64,000 nucleotides of DNA from Deefgea rivuli DSM 18356 (GTDB taxonomy: Bacteria; Pseudomonadota; Gammaproteobacteria; Burkholderiales; Chitinibacteraceae): assembly GCF_000620145.1 (NCBI RefSeq), contig NZ_KK211083.1, positions 264,277 through 328,276 on the forward strand, written 5' to 3'. A model generated the notes under the pieces. The model searched no databases and was not told where the DNA came from. It saw only the letters and a program-made list of their open reading frames with translations. Below, piece after piece: positions 17,249-25,155 of the stretch (positions are counted from its first letter, which is position 1; every line of letters starts with the position of its first letter). The translations under genes were made by a program, and so were the position numbers.

Positions 17249-17464
17249 ATTGGACTGGGGCTTAAAATCCCTTGTATCAAGCCGAGCGAGGAACAAGCGG
17301 CAAGGGGGTTTCGGCGGGTTCTGTTTTGTTAAAACCCGACGCCTTGCCGATTGTCCGCAGGGAGGGCATCCGACGAAGTCGGACGCAGATACAGGGCGGC
17401 CTTCTTTTGCTTACTTTTCTTGGCCGTTCAAGAAAAGTAAGTGCCGCGCGGCATGAGCGCGACC
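17249..17464. repeat. Structured intergenic repeat element between hemA and prfA
   Basis: The 470-base hemA-prfA spacer contains a GC-rich segment with several hairpins: CCCTTG...CAAGGG near 17268-17308, TCCGAC-GAA-GTCGGA near 17370, and a perfect 13-bp stem CTTACTTTTCTTG/CAAGAAAAGTAAG at 17410-17441, followed by GCCGCGCGGCAT. The last part recurs in diverged form at 441-505. Short open frames through it look non-coding. It is probably a dispersed element rather than a gene. Confidence 0.6.
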
Positions 17465-17501
17465 ATGCTGATAAGAAAATAGATGTTTTTATTTTAATGG
17501 T

Positions 17502-17550
17502 GTGTATATGAATGTAGGCTTTGTATTTAAAAGCCTATATTCATATACCC
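17502..17550. repeat. Dispersed intergenic palindrome, copy 4
   Basis: GTGTATATGAATGTAGGCTT and AAGCCTATATTCATATACCC form a nearly perfect palindrome around TGTATTTAA. It is the most symmetrical copy, lying 120 bases before prfA. Confidence 0.85.
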
Positions 17551-17669
17551 ATTATATTGTTTGCTCGTGCTTAATACAGGCACACTCACGCGAGCATCAA
17601 TGATTAGCATTGGCTGGCGTTGCGTGAGATCGCTTTGATCTTGCTTGCCGCTCGCCTCACGGAAACACC

Positions 17670-18746
17670 ATGAAACCATCGATTCAAGCCAAGTTGTCGC
17701 AACTGGCCGACCGTTTAGAAGAAGTTAGCGCGCTGCTCGCCAGTGAGGAAGCCACGCGCGATATGGAGCAGTATCGCAAGTTGAACCGCGAATACAGCGA
17801 AATCACGCCCGTGGTTGAGTTGTGGCACGAATTTAATCGCATCAATGCCGATTTGGCGGATGCAGAGCAAATGCTGTCCGATCCTGAAATGGCGGATTTG
17901 GCGGCCGAAGAAATCAAAGACGGCAAAGTGCGCCTTGAGCAGCTGGATCGCGATTTGCAAACGGCGCTACTGCCGAAAGATCCGAACGACGAGCGCAATA
18001 TTTTCCTCGAAATTCGCGCTGGTACGGGGGGCGACGAGGCTGCGCTGTTTGCTGCTGATTTGTTCCGCATGTACAGCCGCTTTGCCGAGCGCAATCGCTG
18101 GCAAGTCGAAATCATGTCGATGAATGAATCAGAACTGGGCGGTTTCAAAGAAGTGATCGCGCGTATTGTTGGCGTGGGTGCGTATTCGCGACTGAGATTT
18201 GAATCGGGTGCGCACCGCGTGCAGCGCGTACCAGCGACCGAAACGCAGGGGCGGATTCATACGTCGGCGTGTACCGTCGCAGTGATGGCCGAGGCTGATG
18301 AGCTGGAAGAAGTGAATATCAATCCGGCCGATCTGCGCATCGACACTTTCCGCGCCAGCGGTGCCGGTGGTCAGCATATTAATAAAACCGATTCGGCAGT
18401 GCGCGTGGTGCATATTCCGACTGGGATTATTGTTGAATGTCAGGATGATAGATCGCAACACAAAAATAAAGCGCGTGCGCTAGCGGTGTTGTCGGCGCGG
18501 ATTAAAGATGCGCAAATGCAAGTCATCAACGCCAAAGAAGCCGCCGAGCGTAAATCGCTGATCGGTTCAGGCGACCGATCTGAGCGCATCCGTACCTACA
18601 ATTACCCGCAAGGCCGCATGACCGATCACCGGATTAATCTGACTTTGTATAAACTCGATTACATCATGGATGGTGATTTGTTTGAATTAACGCAAGCCTT
18701 GATGAGTGAACGTCAGGCTGAGTTGTTGGCGCAATTGAGTGATTAA
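17670..18746 (+). CDS. prfA: Peptide chain release factor 1
   Basis: The 358-residue factor recognises UAA and UAG stop codons and triggers peptide release. The codon-reading 'PAT' tripeptide is in '[21 protein letters not shown]', and the catalytic GGQ lies at residues 233-235, the same numbers as in E. coli RF1. The N-terminal helical domain (about 1-100) and the C-terminal '[20 protein letters not shown]' are typical. The usual partner prmC does not follow; the next gene is a convergent globin. Confidence 0.97.
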   Translation: MKPSIQAKLSQLADRLEEVSALLASEEATRDMEQYRKLNREYSEITPVVELWHEFNRINADLADAEQMLSDPEMADLAAEEIKDGKVRLEQLDRDLQTALLPKDPNDERNIFLEIRAGTGGDEAALFAADLFRMYSRFAERNRWQVEIMSMNESELGGFKEVIARIVGVGAYSRLRFESGAHRVQRVPATETQGRIHTSACTVAVMAEADELEEVNINPADLRIDTFRASGAGGQHINKTDSAVRVVHIPTGIIVECQDDRSQHKNKARALAVLSARIKDAQMQVINAKEAAERKSLIGSGDRSERIRTYNYPQGRMTDHRINLTLYKLDYIMDGDLFELTQALMSERQAELLAQLSD

Positions 18747-18762
18747 TGGGGTATTTTTCTCT

Positions 18763-18797
18763 GGGTATTGAAATATAAGATCTAGAAAGATATACCT
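18763..18797. repeat. Dispersed intergenic palindrome, copy 5 (short)
   Basis: GGGTATTGAAATATAAGATC and AGAAAGATATACCT form a shortened copy that runs into the stop codon of the globin gene. It lies between convergent prfA and globin genes, where no ordinary terminator is seen. Confidence 0.5.
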
Positions 18798-19224
18798 ACT
18801 TGTTTAGTGTTTGGCGTTGTTTTTCCATTCCTTCGATTAAAATCGTTGAAATGAGATCGTATGCTTGAGACCAAGCATCGGCCGCTTGCTCGGTGAGATC
18901 GTCACCGAGATGCTGTTGTAGTGTTTGGGTGAGCGCTGTTTTGAGTAGGGCAAAATGTGGAATTTGCGCACCGTAGCCCACATGGTGAGCACCCAATCGC
19001 AGCAAAATAAAGCGGATTTCATCGATATTTCTGAGGCTAGTTAGCACGGCATTGAGCGTGTAGGCCATTTTGCTGACCAAGACTTCGGGTGGCAAATGAA
19101 ACAGCGGTTTGAGCGCAGGCTCAAGCGCAAACAGCGTTCGATAGGTATCGGTGATAAATTTTTCGCTATAGGGCGTGATTTTATTCCACGTGGTCTGTAC
19201 CAATTCGATTTGATCTTCGGTCAT
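18796..19224 (-). CDS. Single-domain globin
   Basis: The 142-residue protein opens 'TEDQIELVQTTWNKI' (A helix) and contains 'LFALEPALKPLF' (CD region) and 'LRLGAHHVGYGAQIPHF', where His81 aligns with the heme-ligating proximal histidine. It lacks a reductase domain, so it is a single-domain globin of the Vitreoscilla haemoglobin/neuroglobin-like type rather than a flavohaemoglobin. Possible roles are oxygen supply, redox sensing or nitric oxide handling; none can be chosen from sequence. It is monocistronic, between prfA and the RNase II gene. Confidence 0.85.
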   Translation of the reverse strand: MTEDQIELVQTTWNKITPYSEKFITDTYRTLFALEPALKPLFHLPPEVLVSKMAYTLNAVLTSLRNIDEIRFILLRLGAHHVGYGAQIPHFALLKTALTQTLQQHLGDDLTEQAADAWSQAYDLISTILIEGMEKQRQTLNK

Positions 19225-19338
19225 CTGACTTTCCTTGGGATGGTGATCTTATTCTAGTTTAGGCCTGTGGTTTACGGCCAGTTTTCTAAACGCGCTGGAT
19301 TTAATTCCGGCTTTACCCATAAAAGCAGCCGAAGGCTT

Positions 19339-19347
19339 TGATATAAT
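19339..19347 (+). promoter_or_regulatory. Extended -10 promoter element before the RNase II gene
   Basis: TGATATAAT is an extended -10 (TGN-TATAAT) 28 bases before the ATG at 19375. No good -35 is seen at 17 bases, as is usual for this class. Confidence 0.5.
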
Positions 19348-19374
19348 TGGCTGTTTTGGCTTTGGCACAAAATA

Positions 19375-21234
19375 ATGAACGTTTTTTACGAAGAAGATGG
19401 CAGCTTTAAAGTTGCAACGATCCAAGACGAACAGCCTGCGAGTTTGCAAGTTGAGGATACGCGCGGCAAACGCAGCAAAATCAAGGCCGCCAACGTTCTG
19501 CTGAAGTTCGATAAAGTCAGCTTGGACGATTTTTTCAAAGCTGCGCAGGCCGAAGCCGCTGAAGTCGACGTGACCTTGTTGTGGGAATGTTGCGGTAGCG
19601 AAGAATTGAGCTTTGCCGCGATTGCGGCTGAGTATTTCGGCAAAAATCCAAGCCTCGTTCAGCAAGCCGCCGCCGCCATCGCGCTGCATGCTGCGCCGAT
19701 GTACTTCTATCGTAAAGGTCGTGGTAATTACAAAGCTGCGCCCGAAGAAAACCTGAAAGCCGCGTTAGCAGGACAAGAGCGCAAGCAGCGCGAAGCCGAG
19801 CAAATGGCCGCATGGCAAGCTGAGCTGCAAGCAGGTATCTTGCCAGAAGCCTTCGTGCCTATGCTCGCCAAGCTAATACATCGCCCAGATAAAAACGGTT
19901 TGGAATACAAAGCTTTGGCCGCTGCGGCTGATGCAGCGCAAACTTCGACTTTGCGTTTGCTGGATAAAGTCGGTGCGATTCCAAATATCGCGCAATATTT
20001 TCTGGATGGCTTTTTGGTTGAGCATTTCCCGAAAGGGCGTGGCTTTGCTGAGTTTGAGCCGGTTACTGCGCCGGAAGATTTACCGATTGCGAATGTAAAA
20101 GCGTTCTCGATTGACGATGCAACGACGACAGAAATCGATGATGCATTTAGTTTAGAAAAATTGAAGAATGGTAATTGGCAAGTCGGCATCCATATCGCCG
20201 CGCCAGTGCTTGGCATTGCGCCGGGCTCTGCGCTTGATCAAGTGGTACTCGATCGCCTGTCGACGGTATATTTCCCCGGCGACAAAATCACGATGTTGCC
20301 GGATGACGCGGTGAATGTGTTTACGCTGGAAGAAGGCGCGGCGCGCCCTGCAGTGTCGATGTATTTGGAAGTGTCGCTGGGCTTTGATATTTTGAGCTAC
20401 CGCTCAGTGATCGAGCGCGTACCGGTGGTGGCTAATTTGCGTCACCACGATATTGAGCCGTATTTCAACGAAGAAACCGCCGGTCAAGACGTGCCCGATT
20501 ACGCGTGGAAAGATGAGCTGAATTTCCTGTGGCATTTCGCCGGCGCGCTCGAAGGGCGTCGCGGTAAGGCCGATCAACCGCAGCAAACGCGGATGGATTA
20601 CAACTTCTACATCGACCGCGACGTGGTCGACGGTGCTGAGACTGAAAAAGTCCGCATCGTGCCGCGTAAACGCGGTGCGCCGATGGACAAACTCGTTGCC
20701 GAGCTGATGATTTTGGTGAATAGCCAATGGGGTAAAGAGCTACGCGATGCTGAAATCGCCGGTATTTATCGCTCGCAAGGTGGCGGCCGCGTTCGTCTGT
20801 CAACGCAAGCTACCGCGCATGCGGGTCTGGGCGTGGAATGCTATATGTGGTCCAGCTCGCCGCTACGCCGCGCCGTGGATTACATCAATCAGCAGCAATT
20901 AGTCGCTATGCTACGCAATGAAAAACCGCGTTATCAGAAAAATGACGCTGAATTGTTTACGGCGATTTCATCGTTCGATGCCGCGTATGCTGCGTATGCC
21001 GAGTTCCAAGATAAGATGGAACGCTACTGGTGCTTGCGTTTCATGGAACAAGAAAACCTGAAAGACTTTAACGCGCAAGTGATTAAAGAAAATCTGGTGC
21101 GGATTGACGGCATGCCATTGGTGATGCGCGTTGGCGGCTTGCCAGAATTGCCAGCCGGAACTACGGTGGCATTGCAGCGTCTAAATATTGATTATCTCGA
21201 TCTCACGGTCGAAATGCGCCTCGCGCGGATGTAA
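19375..21234 (+). CDS. RNase II-family exoribonuclease (RNB domain)
   Basis: The 619-residue protein has the RNB catalytic centre 'SIDDATTTEIDDAFS', with aspartates at 247, 255 and 256; the position of E. coli RNase II Asp207 holds Glu253, a common variant in this branch of the family. The N-terminal 240 residues are an unusual helical region with an SH3-like start ('FKVATIQDEQPASLQVEDTR') instead of classic cold-shock domains, and the C-terminal S1 domain appears very reduced. The domain 'RIVPRKRGAPMDKLVAELMI' is conserved in these proteins. It degrades RNA 3' to 5' processively. It is neither typical Rnb nor RNase R, so no symbol is assigned. Confidence 0.85.
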   Translation: MNVFYEEDGSFKVATIQDEQPASLQVEDTRGKRSKIKAANVLLKFDKVSLDDFFKAAQAEAAEVDVTLLWECCGSEELSFAAIAAEYFGKNPSLVQQAAAAIALHAAPMYFYRKGRGNYKAAPEENLKAALAGQERKQREAEQMAAWQAELQAGILPEAFVPMLAKLIHRPDKNGLEYKALAAAADAAQTSTLRLLDKVGAIPNIAQYFLDGFLVEHFPKGRGFAEFEPVTAPEDLPIANVKAFSIDDATTTEIDDAFSLEKLKNGNWQVGIHIAAPVLGIAPGSALDQVVLDRLSTVYFPGDKITMLPDDAVNVFTLEEGAARPAVSMYLEVSLGFDILSYRSVIERVPVVANLRHHDIEPYFNEETAGQDVPDYAWKDELNFLWHFAGALEGRRGKADQPQQTRMDYNFYIDRDVVDGAETEKVRIVPRKRGAPMDKLVAELMILVNSQWGKELRDAEIAGIYRSQGGGRVRLSTQATAHAGLGVECYMWSSSPLRRAVDYINQQQLVAMLRNEKPRYQKNDAELFTAISSFDAAYAAYAEFQDKMERYWCLRFMEQENLKDFNAQVIKENLVRIDGMPLVMRVGGLPELPAGTTVALQRLNIDYLDLTVEMRLARM

Positions 21235-21243
21235 AAAACGATG

Positions 21244-21365
21244 TCCACGAAAGACACGAAAAGCACGAAAGTAATTCATTCTCCGTAGAAGTGGGCTTGC
21301 TGAGATGGATCGCTAATCAGGTAAAAAATTTGGCCTATTCAGAATTTTTTCGTGCCTTTCGTGGA
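21244..21365. repeat. CACGAAA-type inverted repeat
   Basis: TCCACGAAAGACACGAAAAG and onward (21244-21271), three CACGAAA units, is inverted as TTTTTTCGTGCCTTTCGTGGA at 21345-21365, with about 70 bases between. A simple hairpin version is found at 5937-5971. No gene lies within. Confidence 0.7.
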
Positions 21366-21413
21366 CTCCGCCTTTCGTATTGAAATGGTGGCAACCTGTT
21401 TGAAGGAATAACG

Positions 21414-22007
21414 ATGCAGCCTAACCGCCGCCTCAGTGATTTTTTACCGTTGAAATTTGCTAATGGCAATCAAGTGAAACAGTTTTCTAAGCCATGCGTA
21501 AAGTGCGGCACGATGCTGGAAGCCAAGCAAATGAACGGCGTGGCGCGCTTGGTTGAAAACCATATTGCGATTGCCGCAACCGCAGAATGCCCAAAGTGCG
21601 GCGAGAGTTTTGGCGTGGCTTGTGTGATTAATCCAGATAAACAAGTCAAACGCGTCGTATTGCCGCGCTTTTTGTTTAATTTGTATTTACGCGCTTTGCC
21701 AGTGCAAAAAGGTGAAAGCGCACCGCAAGCGATACTGAACCACCAAACCGCTGATTTGCCAGAAGTGCGCGATGCGCTCGAAGACGCCGCAGAAATTGCG
21801 CGTGCGAACGCGTCGCGCCAGCAAGTGCAAGCGCAAAACATTGTGCGTGCTGATGAAGCGATTGGCCGATTTCAAGATAAAGTTATTCCAGCGTGGCTCT
21901 TGCTCGACGGTAATCGCTTTGAGTTTGATCGGATTGCACCGAATGCGCAGGCGGGCGAGGGCGAGTTTTTGCTCGACGGTTGTTTGATTTATCGCGCCAA
22001 AGCTTGA
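21414..22007 (+). CDS. Unrecognised protein with a Cys-pair (zinc-ribbon-like) N terminus
   Basis: I do not recognise this 197-residue protein. It has two CxxC pairs, 'KPCVKCGTM' near residue 25 and 'AECPKCGESF' near 61, which suggest a zinc ribbon. A short basic segment, 'KRVVLPRFLFNLYLRALP', follows. Residues from about 115 are helical and Gln/Ala-rich, and the C terminus has a repeated short pattern 'LLLDGNRFEFDRI' and 'FLLDGCLIYRAKA'. A GAAGGAATAACG ribosome-binding region precedes the ATG. There is no signal peptide or membrane segment. It sits between the RNase II gene and panD; no function is proposed. Confidence 0.65.
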   Translation: MQPNRRLSDFLPLKFANGNQVKQFSKPCVKCGTMLEAKQMNGVARLVENHIAIAATAECPKCGESFGVACVINPDKQVKRVVLPRFLFNLYLRALPVQKGESAPQAILNHQTADLPEVRDALEDAAEIARANASRQQVQAQNIVRADEAIGRFQDKVIPAWLLLDGNRFEFDRIAPNAQAGEGEFLLDGCLIYRAKA

Positions 22008-22026
22008 TATTTATCGCTAATACGCA

Positions 22027-22054
22027 TTGGCAATTAAATTAATCCATTTATAAT
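22027..22054 (+). promoter_or_regulatory. Probable sigma-70 promoter of panD
   Basis: TTGGCA and TATAAT are separated by 16 bases, 72 bases before the panD ATG. Confidence 0.6.
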
Positions 22055-22126
22055 CGCGCCATTACGAAATGCGCTCTAAGCTTGGCTTACTTACTTTAAC
22101 TAAGCCGACTGCGCGGGAGAAAATCT

Positions 22127-22507
22127 ATGCAACGCAATATGCTGAAATCCAAACTGCACCGTGTGACGGCCACCCATGCTGAGCTGCATTACGAAGGCTC
22201 GTGTGCGATTGATGAAAACCTGCTGGAAGCCGCCAATATCCGTGAATACGAAGCGATTGATATTTGGAATATCAATAACGGCGCGCGTTTCTCGACTTAT
22301 GCGATCAAAGGCCAACGCGGCTCGGGCATTATTTCGGTAAATGGCTCGGCAGCGCGCCAAGCACAAGTCGGCGACTTGCTGATTATCGCGACCTTTGCCG
22401 ATTACTCTGACGCAGAACTCGTCGATCACAAACCGTCATTGATTTATGTCGATAGCAATAATCAAATGACGCACAGCAAAAACGCGATCCCAACGCAAGC
22501 GCTGTAA
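22127..22507 (+). CDS. panD: Aspartate 1-decarboxylase
   Basis: The 126-residue proenzyme makes beta-alanine for pantothenate and coenzyme A. '[19 protein letters not shown]' contains the Gly24-Ser25 self-cleavage site that creates the pyruvoyl cofactor, at the same position as in E. coli. '[13 protein letters not shown]' and '[19 protein letters not shown]' complete the double-psi barrel. A GGGAG-type site precedes the ATG. It is monocistronic with its own promoter and terminator. Confidence 0.97.
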   Translation: MQRNMLKSKLHRVTATHAELHYEGSCAIDENLLEAANIREYEAIDIWNINNGARFSTYAIKGQRGSGIISVNGSAARQAQVGDLLIIATFADYSDAELVDHKPSLIYVDSNNQMTHSKNAIPTQAL

Positions 22508-22559
22508 GCTGAAGATGGCGCTAGCGTAGCACTTGAGCTGCGGTTAGTGGATCGCAATG

Positions 22560-22593
22560 AAAAACCTCAAACGAGCTAGTTTGAGGTTTTTTT
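22560..22593 (+). terminator. Rho-independent terminator after panD
   Basis: AAAAACCTCAAAC and GTTTGAGGTTTTTTT form a 13-bp stem with a 6-base loop. Confidence 0.92.
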
Positions 22594-22959
22594 ACGCCCA
22601 AAAAAGAGCCACATCGCGGTATGTGAATCAGATCACCGTATTTTCTCTAAGCTTTGGATATACGGTATTGATTTGTCATGGCTTATTTGTAATATTAGCG
22701 CCCGCTCATTAAAGCTTACAAATTGGATTTACTTGAGGGACTAGGGCGTTTTCTGCAACGTAGATTGCGGTCTTGTTACGTTGCTTTGCAAGCCACTTAC
22801 GCCTGAGTTCATCTGCAACAGAAAGCCGCGTTTCAGTGGCTGCTAAGCGGCTGTATCACCTCTTGCTAATAAGCACTGGTAAATTGCGGATGGCATATTC
22901 GGGCTTGAACCGAATTTGAAATAAGCACAAAAAAATAACGATAATCGGAGTAGAGACCC
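22594..22959. other. Long upstream region of the M60 peptidase gene
   Basis: About 365 bases without a gene lead into the M60 peptidase. Beyond the CRP-like site at 22622 and a CGGAG ribosome-binding site near 22948, I see no defined element. The length suggests a regulated gene with a long leader; a known riboswitch class was looked for and not recognised. Confidence 0.35.
22622..22637 (+). promoter_or_regulatory. CRP/FNR-family operator-like site
   Basis: TGTGA-ATCAGA-TCACC matches the CRP consensus TGTGA-N6-TCACA with one mismatch. It lies about 320 bases before the M60 peptidase start, far for direct activation unless transcription starts upstream. Confidence 0.45.
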
Positions 22960-25008
22960 ATGAAACAGATATTGCGCATCGGTATTTTGGCCGCTGCGAT
23001 CAGCCAAATTGCGCCCGTTCAAGCTGCTGTCAGCGAATGGAATAGCACAACGGCGTATGAAACCGCCGGCACCGTGGTGAGCTATCAAGGCCAGCTCTAT
23101 AGCAATAAATGGTGGACGAAAAATGATAGTCCGAGCTTGTCTGGGCAATGGGGCGTGTGGGGTTTAGTCAGCGGCACTGTGAATACGCCAGTCCCAACGA
23201 GTGCCGCCACAGTAAAACCGAGTGCCGTGCCAACGCTTGCACCGACTGCCGCACCCATTATCACCAGCGCACCGACTGCGAACAATTGCAGTGCCGCCGC
23301 ATGGAATAGCAGCACCGCGTATACAACAGGCCAAAGCGTGAGCTTTAACGGCCGCAATTACAAAGCCCAGTGGTGGACGCAAGGTAATATTCCAGCGAAT
23401 AACGTCGGCGTAGGCCTGCCTTGGATTGATTTAGGTGCTTGCGCAGCTGCCGCAACGCCAGCGATCACAGTCAAACCGACCCCGACCCCGACGATTAAAC
23501 CAAGCAGTACCCCAACAGCAGCACCAACGACTAAGCCAACTGCGACACCAGTTCCGACTGCTGCGCCAACGCTCAAGCCAACGGCAACGCCGGTTCCGAC
23601 CGCTGCGCCAACAGTTAAACCAACGGCAACGCCAGTTCCGACCGCTACGCCAACGGTTAAACCAACGGCAACTCCGGTTCCGACTGCTGTGCCAACGCAA
23701 AAACCAACGGCAACACCAGCGCCGACGCTTGCACCCACAGCAACTCCTGCGGCGAATAGTATTGTGCCGCCACGCGCGTTGACTTTGGATCAACCAGGTG
23801 ATATCGGCACTTTGCGCGCTGCCCAATTGCGCAGCTTTAACCACTCGCCATTCCAGTCAACAGGTTACTGGGTGCAGCCGGGTGATACGCTGGTGGTGAA
23901 CTATGTGTATAGCGGTGTTGCGCCAAATAAACAGCCAGAAATTTGGCTGCACAGCATTGATGACAATACGTGGAATTACGACAGCGATCAGAAAATCAAA
24001 CTCAATGTCGGTAGCAACACGATTGTGTCGAACGTGAAAGGCGCGGTGTATGTGGCTGCATTTAACACGCCAACGGGTGGCGAGCTGAAAGTTGAGATTC
24101 TATCCGGTGGCCGTGTAATGCCGCGCTTTGTGCTGGGTAAACATACGCCTGCAAACTGGCAAGCAATGCTGGCCACATATGGCGATGCACCGTACGGCGA
24201 GTTGGTCGGCAATCGCATTATGCTGACGGCGACGATGGAAAAAGTTAAAAAACACGTCGATGATCCGGTCGTGTTAATGACCTTGTGGGATCAGATTGTC
24301 GGCCTAGCGAATGAGCAATACGGTTTAAAAGCGGGCAATGCCTCACCACATATCCCAACGCCACATCGTTTCCATTATGTTGAATTACCACCGTACGATG
24401 GTTGGATGTATTCATGGCAATACCGGATGGCGTCGGCTTCGGCAGATGGTGCGATTAGCCCGGTGCTCAATAGCAAAACGCTGAAAACGGGCGGTTGGGG
24501 CCCGTGGCATGAGCTGGGTCATCAATATCAAATGAGCACGTTCACGTGGACGGATCAAACTGAAGTCACCGTGAATTTGACTTCCGCCTATGTGCAGCGC
24601 GCTTTGGGTCAGCCATCGCGCTATGAAGTGGAAGGCACTTGGACGAAGACCTTCGCTTATTTAAAACAAGGTACGCGTGATTTTGCGACGCAAAGTGATT
24701 TATTCGTGCGCGCTACGATGTTCTGGCAGCTTGATTTGACGTTCGGCTCGGACTTTTACGCGAAGCTAGGGACAAACTACCGCAACCTCGCCGCAGCACA
24801 GCGCCCAAGTGGCGATGATGCCGAGAAGCAAATGTTCATCGTTGAAACCAGCCGTGTTGCTGGCTACGATCTAACGCCATTCTTTAATGCTTGGGGCATT
24901 CCAGCGACGGCCGCGACGCAAACGAAATTGAGCAGCATGGCTTTGAAAACGCTGACTGATCCAATCTGGTTGAATCGCGATAGCAATGTGGCGTATAAAT
25001 TGTATTGA
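22960..25008 (+). CDS. Secreted M60-family metallopeptidase with chitin-binding modules
   Basis: The 682-residue protein has a signal peptide (about 1-22, ending VQAA), a CBM5/12 module (23-70, 'YSNKWWTKNDSP'), a short linker, a second CBM5/12 module (about 108-165, 'YKAQWWTQGNIP'), a Pro-Thr linker of about 100 residues (about 166-265), a beta-rich region, and a C-terminal peptidase M60 domain. The zinc motif is 'HELGHQYQ' followed 13 residues later by 'TEV', fitting the M60 pattern HExxH-(8-28)-E. M60 (enhancin-like) enzymes cleave O-glycosylated proteins such as mucins. The chitin modules suggest anchoring to insect peritrophic matrix, crustacean or fungal surfaces; this is inferred. Its tandem linker repeats resemble those in the chitinase at 1363-3189. 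Confidence 0.88.
   Translation: MKQILRIGILAAAISQIAPVQAAVSEWNSTTAYETAGTVVSYQGQLYSNKWWTKNDSPSLSGQWGVWGLVSGTVNTPVPTSAATVKPSAVPTLAPTAAPIITSAPTANNCSAAAWNSSTAYTTGQSVSFNGRNYKAQWWTQGNIPANNVGVGLPWIDLGACAAAATPAITVKPTPTPTIKPSSTPTAAPTTKPTATPVPTAAPTLKPTATPVPTAAPTVKPTATPVPTATPTVKPTATPVPTAVPTQKPTATPAPTLAPTATPAANSIVPPRALTLDQPGDIGTLRAAQLRSFNHSPFQSTGYWVQPGDTLVVNYVYSGVAPNKQPEIWLHSIDDNTWNYDSDQKIKLNVGSNTIVSNVKGAVYVAAFNTPTGGELKVEILSGGRVMPRFVLGKHTPANWQAMLATYGDAPYGELVGNRIMLTATMEKVKKHVDDPVVLMTLWDQIVGLANEQYGLKAGNASPHIPTPHRFHYVELPPYDGWMYSWQYRMASASADGAISPVLNSKTLKTGGWGPWHELGHQYQMSTFTWTDQTEVTVNLTSAYVQRALGQPSRYEVEGTWTKTFAYLKQGTRDFATQSDLFVRATMFWQLDLTFGSDFYAKLGTNYRNLAAAQRPSGDDAEKQMFIVETSRVAGYDLTPFFNAWGIPATAATQTKLSSMALKTLTDPIWLNRDSNVAYKLY
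23536..23745 (+). repeat. Five tandem 42-bp repeats (Pro-Thr linker) in the M60 gene
   Basis: Five units of 42 bp encode variants of the 14-residue PTATPVPTAAPTxK. Units differ mostly by silent or conservative changes. The array is in frame and could expand or contract by recombination to alter linker length. Confidence 0.88.
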
Positions 25009-25009
25009 T

Positions 25010-25058
25010 GGGTATATGAATGTAGCCATTTAATATAAATGGCTATGTGTAAATACCT
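25010..25058. repeat. Dispersed intergenic palindrome, copy 6
   Basis: GGGTATATGAATGTAGCCAT and ATGGCTATGTGTAAATACC form the arms around TTAATATAA. It starts two bases after the M60 gene stop. Confidence 0.8.
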
Positions 25059-25077
25059 GATTGATGTATCTAAAATT

Positions 25078-25113
25078 GCGCTCCAGCTTGTTGCACAGGC
25101 TGGAGCGCTTTTC
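25078..25113 (+). terminator. Rho-independent terminator before hemF
   Basis: GCGCTCCAGC and GCTGGAGCGC form a perfect 10-bp stem with an 11-base loop, followed by TTTTC. It ends the M60 transcript. Confidence 0.8.
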
Positions 25114-25155
25114 TTGGTGCGCGTATGATGCGGGCAATTCTTGAGGATCATTACG

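Noticed and set aside
17250..17511. Short open frames in the hemA-prfA spacer
   Set aside because: They run through hairpins of the repeat element and have no ribosome-binding site; such spurious proteins are often annotated from this kind of repeat.
22594..22959. Possible c-di-GMP riboswitch before the M60 gene
   Set aside because: The conserved GEMM core and receptor helices could not be found.
23358..23738. Gly-Val-rich open frame opposite the M60 linker
   Set aside because: Same cause as above; a compositional shadow of the 42-bp repeats.
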